Shown here piece by piece: positions 24,969-34,756 of a stretch of DNA of 64,000 bases; the stretch's first letter is position 1; each line of letters starts with the position of its first letter. A model generated the notes under the pieces. That model was not told where the DNA came from. It made no database searches and saw only the letters and a program-made list of their open reading frames with translations. The stretch covers positions 806,001 to 870,000 of the forward strand of contig MBPM02000020.1 of the NCBI GenBank assembly GCA_001695595.3, given 5' to 3'. Source of the DNA: Plasmopara viticola. Its lineage: Eukaryota > Oomycota > Peronosporomycetes > Peronosporales > Peronosporaceae. A program made the position numbers and the translations under genes.

Positions 24969-25239
24969 GGGGAATTTCTAGCAAATAGCCATGAAACCAT
25001 CTAGATGGATAATTATAACTGACCCAACAAGTTTATGGTTTGGACGAAAGGCTTCTTTATAATCAGCAAAAACTAGTTCCAATTACTCCTGGTTGGTCGT
25101 ATCCAAAATATAACTGTAACATCGGACTTTACTTTTGAATCGTTTGAGCTTTAGTTGTAATTGTCAATCGAGCATCGTCGAAAACACATACATATTCTTT
25201 AAAAGCGGTCTTTCATAAACTCTTTATTCGACTTCTTAA

Positions 25240-25840
25240 GAACTTGAAGTCATTGCTTTGGGTGTAGCAAATTTCTCAAGGGTTAGAGTTGTCAAATTTG
25301 AGACATCTGCGCTAACTCCATTCCGATAATGACTACCAAAATCTCATGCTGTTCCACTAACCAACGATGTGTCATTGATAGAAGTTCATGATACAAATTC
25401 AAGTCCGGTGATATCTTTTGTTGATCTTAATACAGCTTGTTAAGCTACAGCTCCTCCTTCTATTATATCAATATAGTAGTTTTAATTGAATCTTATTCCA
25501 CTTATTTTTTAATGCAGGGATATTCAATCCAGTGCCAGCCATGTCCATTGTCAAACCATAGATGTTAGTGGCAGATCTATTAGAATTTAAAGCCAAAGCT
25601 TTCGATTCGAGCGCGGTTCTGGGAGTAACACCTGCGATAAAGCTTGGGTTGACAAGCGATCTAGATTGATATATGTCACCACTAATGTATAGATCAGATG
25701 TGTAGTTGATTCCATAATTTCTGTTGCAACGTTGATCTGCTGTATTTAAAGTGAGTGTAGTATAAGCATCAATTTAGTCATCTCTGTTGTAGATTACAGA
25801 AAAGTAATCGCTCGGAAGCACAATTCTATAGATTGTAAAC
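25240..25840 (-). pseudogene. Unidentified virus-type gene remnant on the opposite strand
   Basis: On the minus strand a frame of about 115 codons with a single stop runs from about 25837 to 25450. It contains IYRIVLPSDYFSVIYNRDD, then NYTSDLYISGDIYQSRSLVN, then GLTMDMAGTGLNIPALKNKW. A second, shifted frame continues leftwards (IDIIEGGAVA, RSTKDITGLEFVS, NGVSADVSNLTTLTLEKF) to about 25240. The Ser/Thr/Asn-rich, beta-strand-like text resembles a structural or fibre protein, but the family is not recognised. It lies head-to-head with the ATPase remnant. Confidence 0.4.
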
Positions 25841-25939
25841 TTATATATTAGTCCGAAATGTATAAAAATGATATCAGACAACTACCTAGCCAAATAAAAG
25901 GTGAAACTTACAGAGATCTCGAGAATCGAGATATATAGA

Positions 25940-26535
25940 ACTTATTTCGCTTGGTTGTTTTGGGTATAAGCTACAATGGAAAAAATATCTTTGCTTCTTC
26001 ATATTAAGAAACAGCCCGCATGTATTTAGCCATCTTGATTGCATTGTTCGAAATAAGCACTAAGGGCTCTACAACTACATAGAGGAAAAGATAGAATGTT
26101 TTGTAACATTCTATGATGCCGAAAAACATTCCAGCAGTAGATCCCTTTTAAGAAAAACCAAGATTATACTTTAGAGCTTGTTATTATAGATGATTTTGGT
26201 AACGATGACAAACTACAAAAGAACGACTTCAGTCACTATTTTACACGTGGTAGACACTTCAAGTTGAGCCCCATATTCCCAAGCGTTTCGTTGTTCCACG
26301 GTGCTAATAAAATGATACGTTTGAACTCAAAATAGAAGCTATTCTCAAGGCCAACTCAAAAAAAGATATTTTTGTGAAACTCAAGGACTTCAACATTCCC
26401 GGCATAACAGAAGAAAAAAACTATAAAGCTTACTGCCAGGCGTTTGAAGATAATGGACAGATATTTTTTGTTGACAGCGTAAAACAACAGATTAGATACA
26501 ATTTTGATAAGGTTATAGATCCGTATAGATTATAG
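25940..26535 (+). pseudogene. Viral DNA-packaging ATPase remnant (A32/FtsK-HerA type)
   Basis: Three pieces in two frames. A Walker A relic, GISYNGKN, lies at 25963-25986; the final Ser/Thr of GxxxxGK[ST] is replaced by Asn. In another frame the Walker B block ELVIIDDFGNDDKL starts at 26174 and is followed by DFSHYFTRGRH and KMIRLNS, stopping at 26333. From 26341, in the first frame again, the C-terminal part (KKDIFVKLKDFNI, then IFFVDSVKQQIRYNFDK) runs to the stop at 26533. This order matches genome-packaging ATPases of Polintons, virophages and Polinton-like viruses, which pump DNA into capsids. At least two frameshifts make it non-functional. Confidence 0.7.
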
Positions 26536-26949
26536 CTATCTCATTTTGTGGACTTCAATTTCGTATAGACTATATAAATCTGTTCTTAAGATGATTGCAT
26601 TCTTATAGCAATTCAACATATTGTAAGTGCTTTCTGATGACTAGATGACGTTTCTTATCTGCCATCTGCAGCTTGCTGCCACACTCACATACAAATTAAT
26701 TCTTTATTACTTGTATTTCAGCTACTGCTTCGTCTTCTCTAATTTTTCTCACTAGCTTTGAATCAGATTTTTGCATGAACTTTTCGAAATTGAGCATCAA
26801 TTCGAGCGCCAGTATTTGATTTACTGTCTGCTAGCTGAAGATGAATTTGGATACGAGCCAACTCAAACTATAAATATTCAAAGATAGATTTAATTGCAGA
26901 CATCTTAGATTACAACTTGTGGATGGAATACTTTGAAAAATCTTTTCAA

Positions 26950-27830
26950 AGATGGACACCAAAAGAAATATTTGCTACGTTTTAAATACTATAGCATTAC
27001 TAATACAGCGAAAAGCCATGTCTACATATACTATCGTATCAAATCGCAACAGCATCGTCTCAAATGGTTATAATTACCTATTGCGATTCAACTTTAGCGT
27101 GAGCTTTATATCTCAGGAAATCGCAATTCAAATTTTCAACTCTTAATTTAATATTAAAAACGTAAATTACTCTAACAACACTTTTAGCATATAAGTTCCT
27201 ACGGCTGCAAAATATCAAATCATCAACATTTCTTAGTCTTTTAAATGGATGCTATAAGTGTAGTGATATTTTTAATTACATAACATCTTGGCGGGAGCCT
27301 ATTTAATCGATGCGCAAGGCAATAATGTTTCATATATCAAAATATTAGCCAATGCTACTTATTATAGCTGTCAGATTTATCTACTTGCTACGCATTCTAT
27401 TTTGTCAACAGGATACACGCGTCCTGCTAGCGGATTGTATAGCTCTGGAGAAAGTGGTCTACCAACGGCTACGAATCCATTCAAGATTGTATTATTTGGA
27501 AACTTTTGTAATGTTATTTAAGTTGCTGCAGGTACATATCCTGGCACTACTCAGACAACAAATCAATCAATTTTCCCAACTTCTCGAATCAATCCGGAGT
27601 ATCAGTGGGTAACTGTGAATGGTGGATGTTACAACAACATCATGTTGACCATCGTCGACCAAGACTATAACCATATTAAGTTCGAAGATACATTTATGCT
27701 GATAACACTGCTAATTCGTGACAAGAAACAACAATTAATATTCTATATGAATTTTAGGCCGCATAATATAGAATACGCAAATGTTTACGAACTTCAAAAT
27801 TATACAAGATAATTGAAATTAGCGACAACA
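26950..27830 (+). pseudogene. Polinton-like virus virion-protein (penton/minor capsid) remnant
   Basis: Pieces in three frames give an ordered match to a protein family common in Polinton-like viruses. The N-terminal block (STYTIVSNRNSIVSNGYNYL, RFNFSVSFISQE) is at 27020-27130. GAYLIDAQGNNVSYIKILAN and ATYYSCQIYL follow at 27290-27390, then TGYTRPASGLYSSGESGLPT. The C-terminal block (YPGTTQTTNQSIFPTSRINP, then NNIMLTIVDQDYNHIKFED and FMLITLLIRD) spans 27530-27730. The ending -DQ-hydrophobic-LLI is typical. Whether it is the penton or another capsid component is inference. Frameshifts near 27150-27290 and 27525 break it. Confidence 0.6.
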
Positions 27831-28044
27831 ACTTCTCCAGCAGATAGGAAGAGAACAAGAGCTTGAACGCATCAAAAATGAAACTTATGCAATAACAGAT
27901 TGGACGAGTGATCAAGCGAAAATGATGGCTTTAATTTTGATGTCCAAATGCCACTGCATCAACTCAAACTACTACGAATAATTTATCAGAGTCTACCCAA
28001 GCGACAATGATACTAGTACAGGATCTACACAAAAAAATGACTCT

Positions 28045-28275
28045 GTGGCTTATGCAAATGCTGGGTCACAAACAAATGACTCGATGTCACTTGCGAATGC
28101 CACTTGTCAAACAAACAAATCTGCTCTTGTGAGCACGGCAGCTCAAACAGATGAGTCTGGCGACGTTAAACAACCTATCGTTAAACCCCGAATCAAGACT
28201 AAACCTGATACCCCCGAAGAACAGTCAGTTGCTAAAGATGAAATCGAGTACATATATGGAAGCTCCCGCAGCTAA
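28045..28275 (+). pseudogene. QT-rich repeat protein fragment in the viral block
   Basis: A 76-codon frame (first codon is ATG or its neighbourhood; upstream text in the same frame, VYPSDNDTSTGSTQKND, suggests a longer original) with imperfect repeats of the form xxQTNxS: AGSQTNDSMS, ATCQTNKSAL, AAQTDESGD. These are spaced about 14-15 residues apart, followed by a Lys/Pro-rich tail KPRIKTKPDTPEEQ. Low-complexity, probably disordered. No family recognised; included because it lies between viral remnants. Confidence 0.4.
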
Positions 28276-28399
28276 AAAATAAAAAATTAGTCCTTTCAAA
28301 TCTGATGGTATGTCAGATAAGGATACCTTCATGGTGGGAATAAAACTATCAATAATTGAAAAACTGGGAAGCCTTCCATAAAGGCAAATTTTCATTTGA

Positions 28400-29800
28400 T
28401 TTCTCAAAACATTAAATTATACAAAATTTTCCAGACCAACTAGAAATCAAAGATGAGCCAATGCTTGAACAGTGAAGAAGGGATGTTTTCACAAATCTTG
28501 CTGATGGAGCAGTTGAAGCAGAAGCAAAAGATTTTCTGAAGCAGATTTTACAGACTAACGATTTATCTAGATTTAAAAATTTCCAACTGGAAAAATTAAA
28601 CATCCAAATTTACATGAGTGTCCCAGCTACTATACCGATGAAGATCTTGATATAGTGGTTGATTTATATGAAAAAAAAAGAAGTACAACTGGATATGTCC
28701 AAGATTAGTTGGGCTCACACGTTATCAAATTTTGTTAGCATACTTAAACAAAATAATGTAAGTTTCTAACAATCCAATCTAATTACTGGATTTAAGAACA
28801 AATGGGATAGTCTGCTCTCATCAAACGATTTGTCTGCATCACTAAACAATGCTAATAACAAAGATCTCAACATAATGGAGCAACATACTTGAGAAATAGA
28901 GTTATCCAGCTATACAATGACAGTAATAGGCTGGTAGACTACAAGATACATCCTGTGGCTATACCAAGAGGAGATCTAAAAGCTTTCGGAGAAGCAGGTC
29001 ATTTTCTTGAGGAGTACGCAAAGATCTACAGAATTGACAAATAGGGAACATCAAAGATATATCTGAAAAAGCGCTGACTACGTTAGATAAGAAGCTGCTA
29101 CATACAGTATAAATCTGAAAGACTATCACAATGATGTGTTGGAAAGAATCATATGTACGAACCAAAAGCATCAATGGTCGCTGGTAGACTTAAAAACATA
29201 AATCTAAGTGGTACTGGTCTTCGGATTCTTGGAAGAAGAGGTGTTTTGAATAACGAGAGTTAAATTATCTGAGAAGCTTCTGTTATGTAAGAAAAACACT
29301 AATATACGTAAAGAGCTTGAGTTGCTAAACCAATATGAACAAAAATATAAATAAAGCCAGCATGTTTCGTAATAATGAAGCAATAAAAAGAATATTGTGA
29401 GAGCGATTCACGTTTGATTTGCAAATCTGGGTGGAAATAGCTACAACCAAGCTGCGAACCAGAATGAACTCAAATTGATTACGAAAGTGAAAAAAAGGTA
29501 CAGATAGATGAACACCATGGAGCTGTTGCGGATCGATCTACGGCATTTGGAGCTGGATTTGCTCCTTCTCGTGGAGCAGCAAAAACACATCTTCCATCCC
29601 AAAAAAAGAAGTCGGCTGAAACATCTGTATTAGAATGCTTATGTTCACCGGATGGCGGACGTCCACCACCTCTTTTTCAATTTCCGATAACGGGCTGGCT
29701 CCTGCGACTAAAATCGCAAATGGTTGACTACTCATTTAAATATGAAACCGATGGAACACATTCTTCTATATCCATTGAGACATATGATACATCATCTCCA
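28400..29800 (+). pseudogene. Scrambled coding remnants in the viral block
   Basis: Short protein-like pieces appear in changing frames: YYTDEDLDIVVDLYEKKRST near 28630-28700; LRNRVIQLYNDSNRLVDYKI, AIPRGDLKAFGEAGHFLEEY and AKIYRI at 28890-29040; KNINLSGTGLRILGRRGVL at 29190-29250; and ADRSTAFGAGFAPSRGAAKT at 29525-29590. No piece is identified; together they indicate one or two further decayed genes of the same element. Confidence 0.35.
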
Positions 29801-30119
29801 TTCTTGTCACGTTTTACTAACCTTAAATGCTTATATGATTTGACATAGTAACATTATGAATTTTTATAGATCAATGTTTCACATTCACAATTGATTATCT
29901 GGTTACGTCTAGCCATGATTGTTTTCTTGTTCTTTGCATAGTATTTTCGCTGCGCTTCGAGATATTTATCCCTATGATCAAGATTACATGTTCGATTATA
30001 CGTCATGTTGTGATACAGTTTTATATACTATTTAAATAAAATTCTGATATGATATTTTTTATGTAGATTCAGATGATGTGCTTTATTCAATTATTCTTGA
30101 AGTGTTTGGAAGCTCTGAT

Positions 30120-30600
30120 AAAAAAGTACTAAATAAATGGCAACTACGTGCATCTTGCAGTTGGGGAGCTGAGCCCACCACAACAACGAAAGTTCCTAAA
30201 AACAGGCAAAAGCGCTTTTACAGCCGCTAGTCATCATCTAGCGCTTAATCCAGCGAATGCTTAACTACTTAAGAAAGCCAAATGATCAGAAAAAGAAGTA
30301 AATATTGAGATTATATCAGGTGGGGTGGCAGCGGGATGTGCTCATTATGCAGGAGAGGACCTCTCTGGGGGATCGCTGTGGAGTTGGACAAAAGAGAAGG
30401 GCCATGGGCTAAACAGAACTGGAATGTTGTTAAACCATTTGTATAAAAAATAGCAGATGTAGCAGTGGCAGTTCCTGCAGCTACACCTGCTTCAAGGAGC
30501 CCCTGAAGCAGGTGTAGCTGCTCGTGCTGGTCTCAAAACACTCATTGGTGTGGGAGCTGTTGAAATCACACCGTTGAATGCATGTTGAACAGGCGGAGGG
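30120..30600 (+). pseudogene. pVI-like minor capsid protein remnant of the viral block
   Basis: The reading starts NYVHLAVGELSPPQQRKFLK, then AASHHLALNPANA, KKAK, EVNIEIISGGVAAGCAHYAG and GGSLWSWTKEK. It then runs, in shifted frames, into an Ala/Val-rich part (ADVAVAVPAATPA, EAGVAARAGLKTLIGVGAVE). The 'HL..LN..NA..LLKAK' start, the GGSLWSW turn and the Ala-rich amphipathic tail resemble small minor capsid proteins of Mavericks and adintoviruses (pVI-like). Stops and frameshifts interrupt it. Identification is by pattern only. Confidence 0.45.
30477..30521. repeat. Perfect 18 bp stem with 9 nt loop
   Basis: The left arm 30477-30494 begins gcagctacacctgcttca; the right arm 30504-30521 is its exact reverse complement, tgaagcaggtgtagctgc. 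The loop is aggagcccc. It sits in the Ala-rich part of the pVI-like remnant. Confidence 0.9.
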
Positions 30601-30710
30601 CTTCACAGTAATTACGAGTACGTCAAAGTAAGAATTACGTACTGGCAGTACTTCATTGGTCTTGATAAATATTCTCATTTCGGTTTTTGCTTTCTACTTA
30701 ACAGGTTAAA

Positions 30711-32573
30711 AGATTACTAAGGATTAAGATGTACGTCATAGAATTGATTTGATTCCAGCTTTTTTTCGGGTAGAGCGCGAGGTATGATAAGAAAAGGGAG
30801 CAAGTCGCCACATTCTTGCCGACATTCTAAGTCAAAAAACTTCTATGATTATTTTTTTAGAGATGATAGCAGTCAAATCTGTATGAAAAACAGTAAATTG
30901 GAAGCGACTTTTACTTGGGCCAAATGGCAAGTGGTGAATTGTCCACTCTACACTTAAGCTAAATTGGGACGGTTTTCTGACACAGACTTCAATTTACGAA
31001 AAGGATATGCTATAGAACACTATGAAATGTTATTAAATGATCAGCGCATCCGACTAAGTCGACGGGCAGTACTAACTTTTCATGCAAGAGCGTGACAAAG
31101 TGTCAGCCGCTACAAAGTATTGACCGCAGTCAGCCTTTTGAGCGATATGTTAAGATAGTAGATAATTATACCTTAAAGGCTCTCGGTTGAGCCTCCAACA
31201 TTTCATCGTCTGATGATGCAATTATCATGCCATACGAAGCGTATGCATTGACATTTTTTTGTGACAATCTTGTCCATATTTGTCTAGAGCACGGGGCATT
31301 GGACAAAAAAGCCTCATTGTAAATCTGCAAGTGGTTATCGAGTGTATACGCAATAATAAACTTTGCGCTAATACAAATAAGTGTACTTAAAGCGATAAAA
31401 TATCTCATTCTTGTGCATGGTTTGACCTTGTCAATTAACGTACGTAAATTGTAGGGATAAGGCGAGGCCACTGTATCGTCTAATTAAAAAGATAGCGGAA
31501 TGTTTTTGATTTTCAAAATCTTAAAATATATGACAATTTTAGAAAGTTGGCGATCTTGGTACTGTCAAGTGTCGTCGGTGATGCGTCATAGGTTGCCATC
31601 GGCACTGCACTGATTCCAAGAGAAACGATTGAGTGATCGCTTTTAAATTACGACAGCTAAAGGCTGTCAAAAAAGAACTGTCACGCAGCCTGACCCACGA
31701 GCAATGGGATTTTTTTTTAGATAGAGCCCTTGCAGTTTTCGTTAAAGTTCAGGTTAATGCAACCATGCGTCGCTATATTTTGTGACAACTCTCTCGGAAA
31801 ATGGCCTGACGGTACTCTTTTTTGCGGAGTGTCACCTCACAAGTCAGGAGATTAAAATGCTTTGGCCAACGCATCCATGTTATAACTATCTCCACTCGAA
31901 ACGAATCTAATTTGTGACACATATACGTGAGATGACATGCGTAGCTCGATAGAGCGATGAGCTGACAACTTGGACAAGAAAGTGTAGTCGCGACCGATAA
32001 GAAAAATTGATTACCGATAGCATCAGGCGGATGTATAACAGCATAAACCAAAGTGATCTGTCACATGTAGTGGCTTTTCGTAGTAAAAGATTAATATATA
32101 GTAGGTCCACACTACATCGCTCGGTAGTCACCTCGGTCGGCTGACCTCCGTCCAAACAATAATTTATTCTGTACCGCAATCCGTAGTCGTCGCAAATTCT
32201 CCTTTTGAATCTACAATAGTCCGAGCCAGTAAACAAAAAAAAATTGCAATTAAATCGATCTGGTGAAAATATTTCATGATTCAGTTACATTATTTCTTCT
32301 TTTTTTTCCTTTTTGAGGTATCATTTCTTATCACAACATTGGTATTTAATGTGGCATTACTAAACATTTAAGCCGTGGGCTTATATTTCGATCTAATCTT
32401 TAGCGATGGTGTTATATGTGCTATATAGTCGCAGGCAAAAAATGGCTTATCTCAATGGTGGCATTAAAAAAAATATATTAGCATATATTTGTGCTAAAGT
32501 AAATCCGTACTTTTGGCATATTAGTACTTTTGATTAGAAAGCGAAATAAAACGACAAGGTGCATGGCTAAATC
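30711..32573. other. Intergenic, mostly featureless
   Basis: AT-rich. It holds one possible small secreted-protein frame (31166-31408, minus) and homopolymer T runs near 32280-32320. The ABC transporter promoter must lie near its right end. Nothing else recognised. Confidence 0.45.
31166..31408 (-). CDS. Possible small secreted protein
   Basis: An 80-residue frame from ATG 31408. The N terminus MRYFIALSTLICISAKFIIA looks like a signal peptide (short basic start, 14-residue hydrophobic core). The rest is unremarkable: two cysteines are not both present as a clear pair and no RxLR or LxLFLAK motif occurs; the tail reads DDEMLEAQPRAFKV. It may be a chance frame or a decayed effector. No homologue recognised. 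Confidence 0.25.
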   Translation of the reverse strand: MRYFIALSTLICISAKFIIAYTLDNHLQIYNEAFLSNAPCSRQIWTRLSQKNVNAYASYGMIIASSDDEMLEAQPRAFKV

Positions 32574-34607
32574 ATGCTACAGCGCTCAAAATTAAGGGAA
32601 TTAGCGACATGCGACAACAACGTCTTGCTCGGTCTGTCGTCTCCCGTCCTCTCTCCTTGTACTCACCCTCTCACCTTCTCGTTCCTCTCTTCCAACAGCA
32701 TTCCAGGCGTCGCTTTCTCTCTCTCTCGAGCGCGAATCCATCCACACTCGACCAGGTATTTCTCGCCATGTCGAGGCTCCCACTTGCTCTTCTCGTCTCT
32801 GTCCGAGCACCGAGACGACAAGAAACCAACTACTGTCGCTTCAGCTAAAGCAAGCGAAGTCAAACAGTTACTATCGCTCTACACCCCCGTGAAGAAGTCG
32901 CTGGCGATCTCCATATCAGCCTTGAGCGTCTCGACGTGCATCACCATGTGTGTTCCCTTTGGAATGGGTCGAGTGATCGACGTCGTGTCTGCTGGCTCCG
33001 CTGCTGCGATGCCTCTCCCGACCGTTGTGACGTTATTAGGTGGACTCTTTGCAGCTGGTTCGGTCGCGAATGTCATTCGTGTCGATACGAGCAATATGAT
33101 TGGAGAGCGCATCACTAATCGACTGCGTCAAGACACGTACGCATCGATTCTAAAGCAAGAATTGGGCTTCTTTGACTCGTCACGAACAGGAGAATTGCTG
33201 AATCGACTTAGTGCCGACACGACGTTGATTGGCAAGGTGTTGAGTGATAACGTGGCAGGTGGATTACGCAGCACAGGGCAGGCACTAGGCAGCATCACAA
33301 TGATCTTTGTCACGTGTCCGAATCTCGCCATGATCATGTTGTCGGTCGTACCACCAATTGCACTTGGTGCTGTGAGTTATGGTCGATATGTCAAGACACT
33401 CACGACTCAAGTCCAGACGCAATTGAGTGAAGCCACCGAAGTGGTCGAAGAGAAACTCGGCAATTTACGAGTTGTGCGCTGGTTCTCAAAAGAAGCGCAC
33501 GAAGTGGCAAATTACCGTAAAAAAGTCGACCAAGTCTTGGCTTTGGCTCGCAAACGGTCATTGGCTAGTGCCACATTTTTTGGCGGCGTGGATTTTGGTG
33601 TCAAAATGAGTATGCTCGGGGTGCTGGGGTATGGAGGCCAAATGGTCGCCGACGGGCTATTGACGAGTGGGGAACTCACGTCGTTTCTATTGTACACGCT
33701 GTACGTTGGCTTCTCCTTTGCAGGTCTATCCTCGTTTTACGCAGAGTTAATGAAAGGCATTGGCGCATCTTCGCGTGTGTTTGAGCTCCTCAATCGCCAA
33801 CCAAAGGTTCGAGTTCCGATAGGAGGTTGGACTTCGTTGTCGGTCCCGTTTACAGGTCATATTCAGTTTCAAGACGTTGCCTTTGCGTATCCTACTCGTC
33901 CTGACTCGACCATTTTCAGTGGGTTGAACTTGGAAGTGCTTCCAAATGAAACACTGGCGCTCGTGGGCCCAAGTGGCTGTGGCAAATCGTCGATCACGTC
34001 GCTCCTTGCGCGTTTTTACGAGCTAGATGGGCCAAATTGCCGCGGCAAGATCCTGTTGGATGGTGTAGACATTGCGACACTAAACCCAGCAGAATTGCGT
34101 GGACTAATGGGAGCTGTTCCACAAGAACCACCGCTCTTTGCGTGTTCTATTCGGGATAATATTGTGTATGGCTGCTCCGAAGGACAAAATGTGACGTTCA
34201 AGGATGTTGTCAGTGCTGCGAAAGCCGCTAACGCACACGACTTTATCATGGCGTTCCCAGATGGTTACGACACGATCGTTGGCGAGCGTGGTCGGGCGCT
34301 TTCGGGTGGCCAGAAACAGCGGGTGGCCATTGCGCGTGCTCTTGTTAAGCGTCCGAAAATTTTGATCTTAGATGAAGCCACTTCAGCACTGGACCCGGAA
34401 AGCGAACGACTAGTGCAGGACGCCGTCGATCGCGCTAAGCAAGGCCGCACCCTTATTCTAGTGGCTCACCGACTATCCACGATTAAAAGCGCCGACCGAA
34501 TTGCCGTCATTTCGAATGGCTGTATAGTGGAGCAGGGACCCTTTGCTGAGTTAGCAGGTCGTGAGGACAGCACATTTGCAAAGGTGGTTTTGAGCGGACA
34601 AAAGTAA
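32574..34607 (+). CDS. ABCB-type half ABC transporter, probably mitochondrial
   Basis: Single-exon 677-residue frame from ATG 32574. Residues 1 to about 85 are Ser/Arg-rich with few acids, like a mitochondrial presequence. Residues about 105-385 form one ABC type I membrane domain of six helices, with the coupling region ITNRLRQDTYASILKQELGFF. The nucleotide-binding domain follows: A-loop FAYPTRPD, Walker A GPSGCGKSS (from residue 465), Q-loop PQEPPLF, signature ALSGGQ (about 575-580), Walker B ILILDEATSALD (about 595-606) and H-loop H632. All catalytic residues are present, so it should be an active half transporter that dimerises. The layout fits the ABCB10/TAP-like group; substrate unknown. 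A 10-codon upstream frame starting at 32563 overlaps the start codon. Confidence 0.9.
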   Translation: MLQRSKLRELATCDNNVLLGLSSPVLSPCTHPLTFSFLSSNSIPGVAFSLSRARIHPHSTRYFSPCRGSHLLFSSLSEHRDDKKPTTVASAKASEVKQLLSLYTPVKKSLAISISALSVSTCITMCVPFGMGRVIDVVSAGSAAAMPLPTVVTLLGGLFAAGSVANVIRVDTSNMIGERITNRLRQDTYASILKQELGFFDSSRTGELLNRLSADTTLIGKVLSDNVAGGLRSTGQALGSITMIFVTCPNLAMIMLSVVPPIALGAVSYGRYVKTLTTQVQTQLSEATEVVEEKLGNLRVVRWFSKEAHEVANYRKKVDQVLALARKRSLASATFFGGVDFGVKMSMLGVLGYGGQMVADGLLTSGELTSFLLYTLYVGFSFAGLSSFYAELMKGIGASSRVFELLNRQPKVRVPIGGWTSLSVPFTGHIQFQDVAFAYPTRPDSTIFSGLNLEVLPNETLALVGPSGCGKSSITSLLARFYELDGPNCRGKILLDGVDIATLNPAELRGLMGAVPQEPPLFACSIRDNIVYGCSEGQNVTFKDVVSAAKAANAHDFIMAFPDGYDTIVGERGRALSGGQKQRVAIARALVKRPKILILDEATSALDPESERLVQDAVDRAKQGRTLILVAHRLSTIKSADRIAVISNGCIVEQGPFAELAGREDSTFAKVVLSGQK

Positions 34608-34756
34608 CAATTGGCAAATCCTCAATTACTAACACATAGAAAGCTTAAGTGTGAAAGGCATTCGTGTTCTCTAGCCTAATTGGTGAAAGCAGATTTTCTG
34701 AATAAAGACAAGTAAAATTAAAAACTTGGAGCAAGTGGCAAAGAATGTGGCAGAAC

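Larger units (their letters stand above)
25000..30710. mobile_element. Endogenous Polinton-like/Maverick-like virus remnant
   Basis: A 5.7 kb AT-rich block with several broken virus-like genes: a packaging ATPase (25940-26535), a virion-protein family member (26950-27830), a QT-repeat protein (28045-28275), a pVI-like minor capsid fragment (30120-30600) and an unidentified minus-strand frame (25240-25840). ATPase plus capsid-type proteins on one short segment is the hallmark of Polinton-like viruses and adintoviruses/Mavericks, which integrate into protist and animal genomes. No DNA polymerase, integrase or terminal repeats were found, so the ends are approximate and the element is incomplete. 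All frames carry stops or shifts; it is a fossil. Confidence 0.65.
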
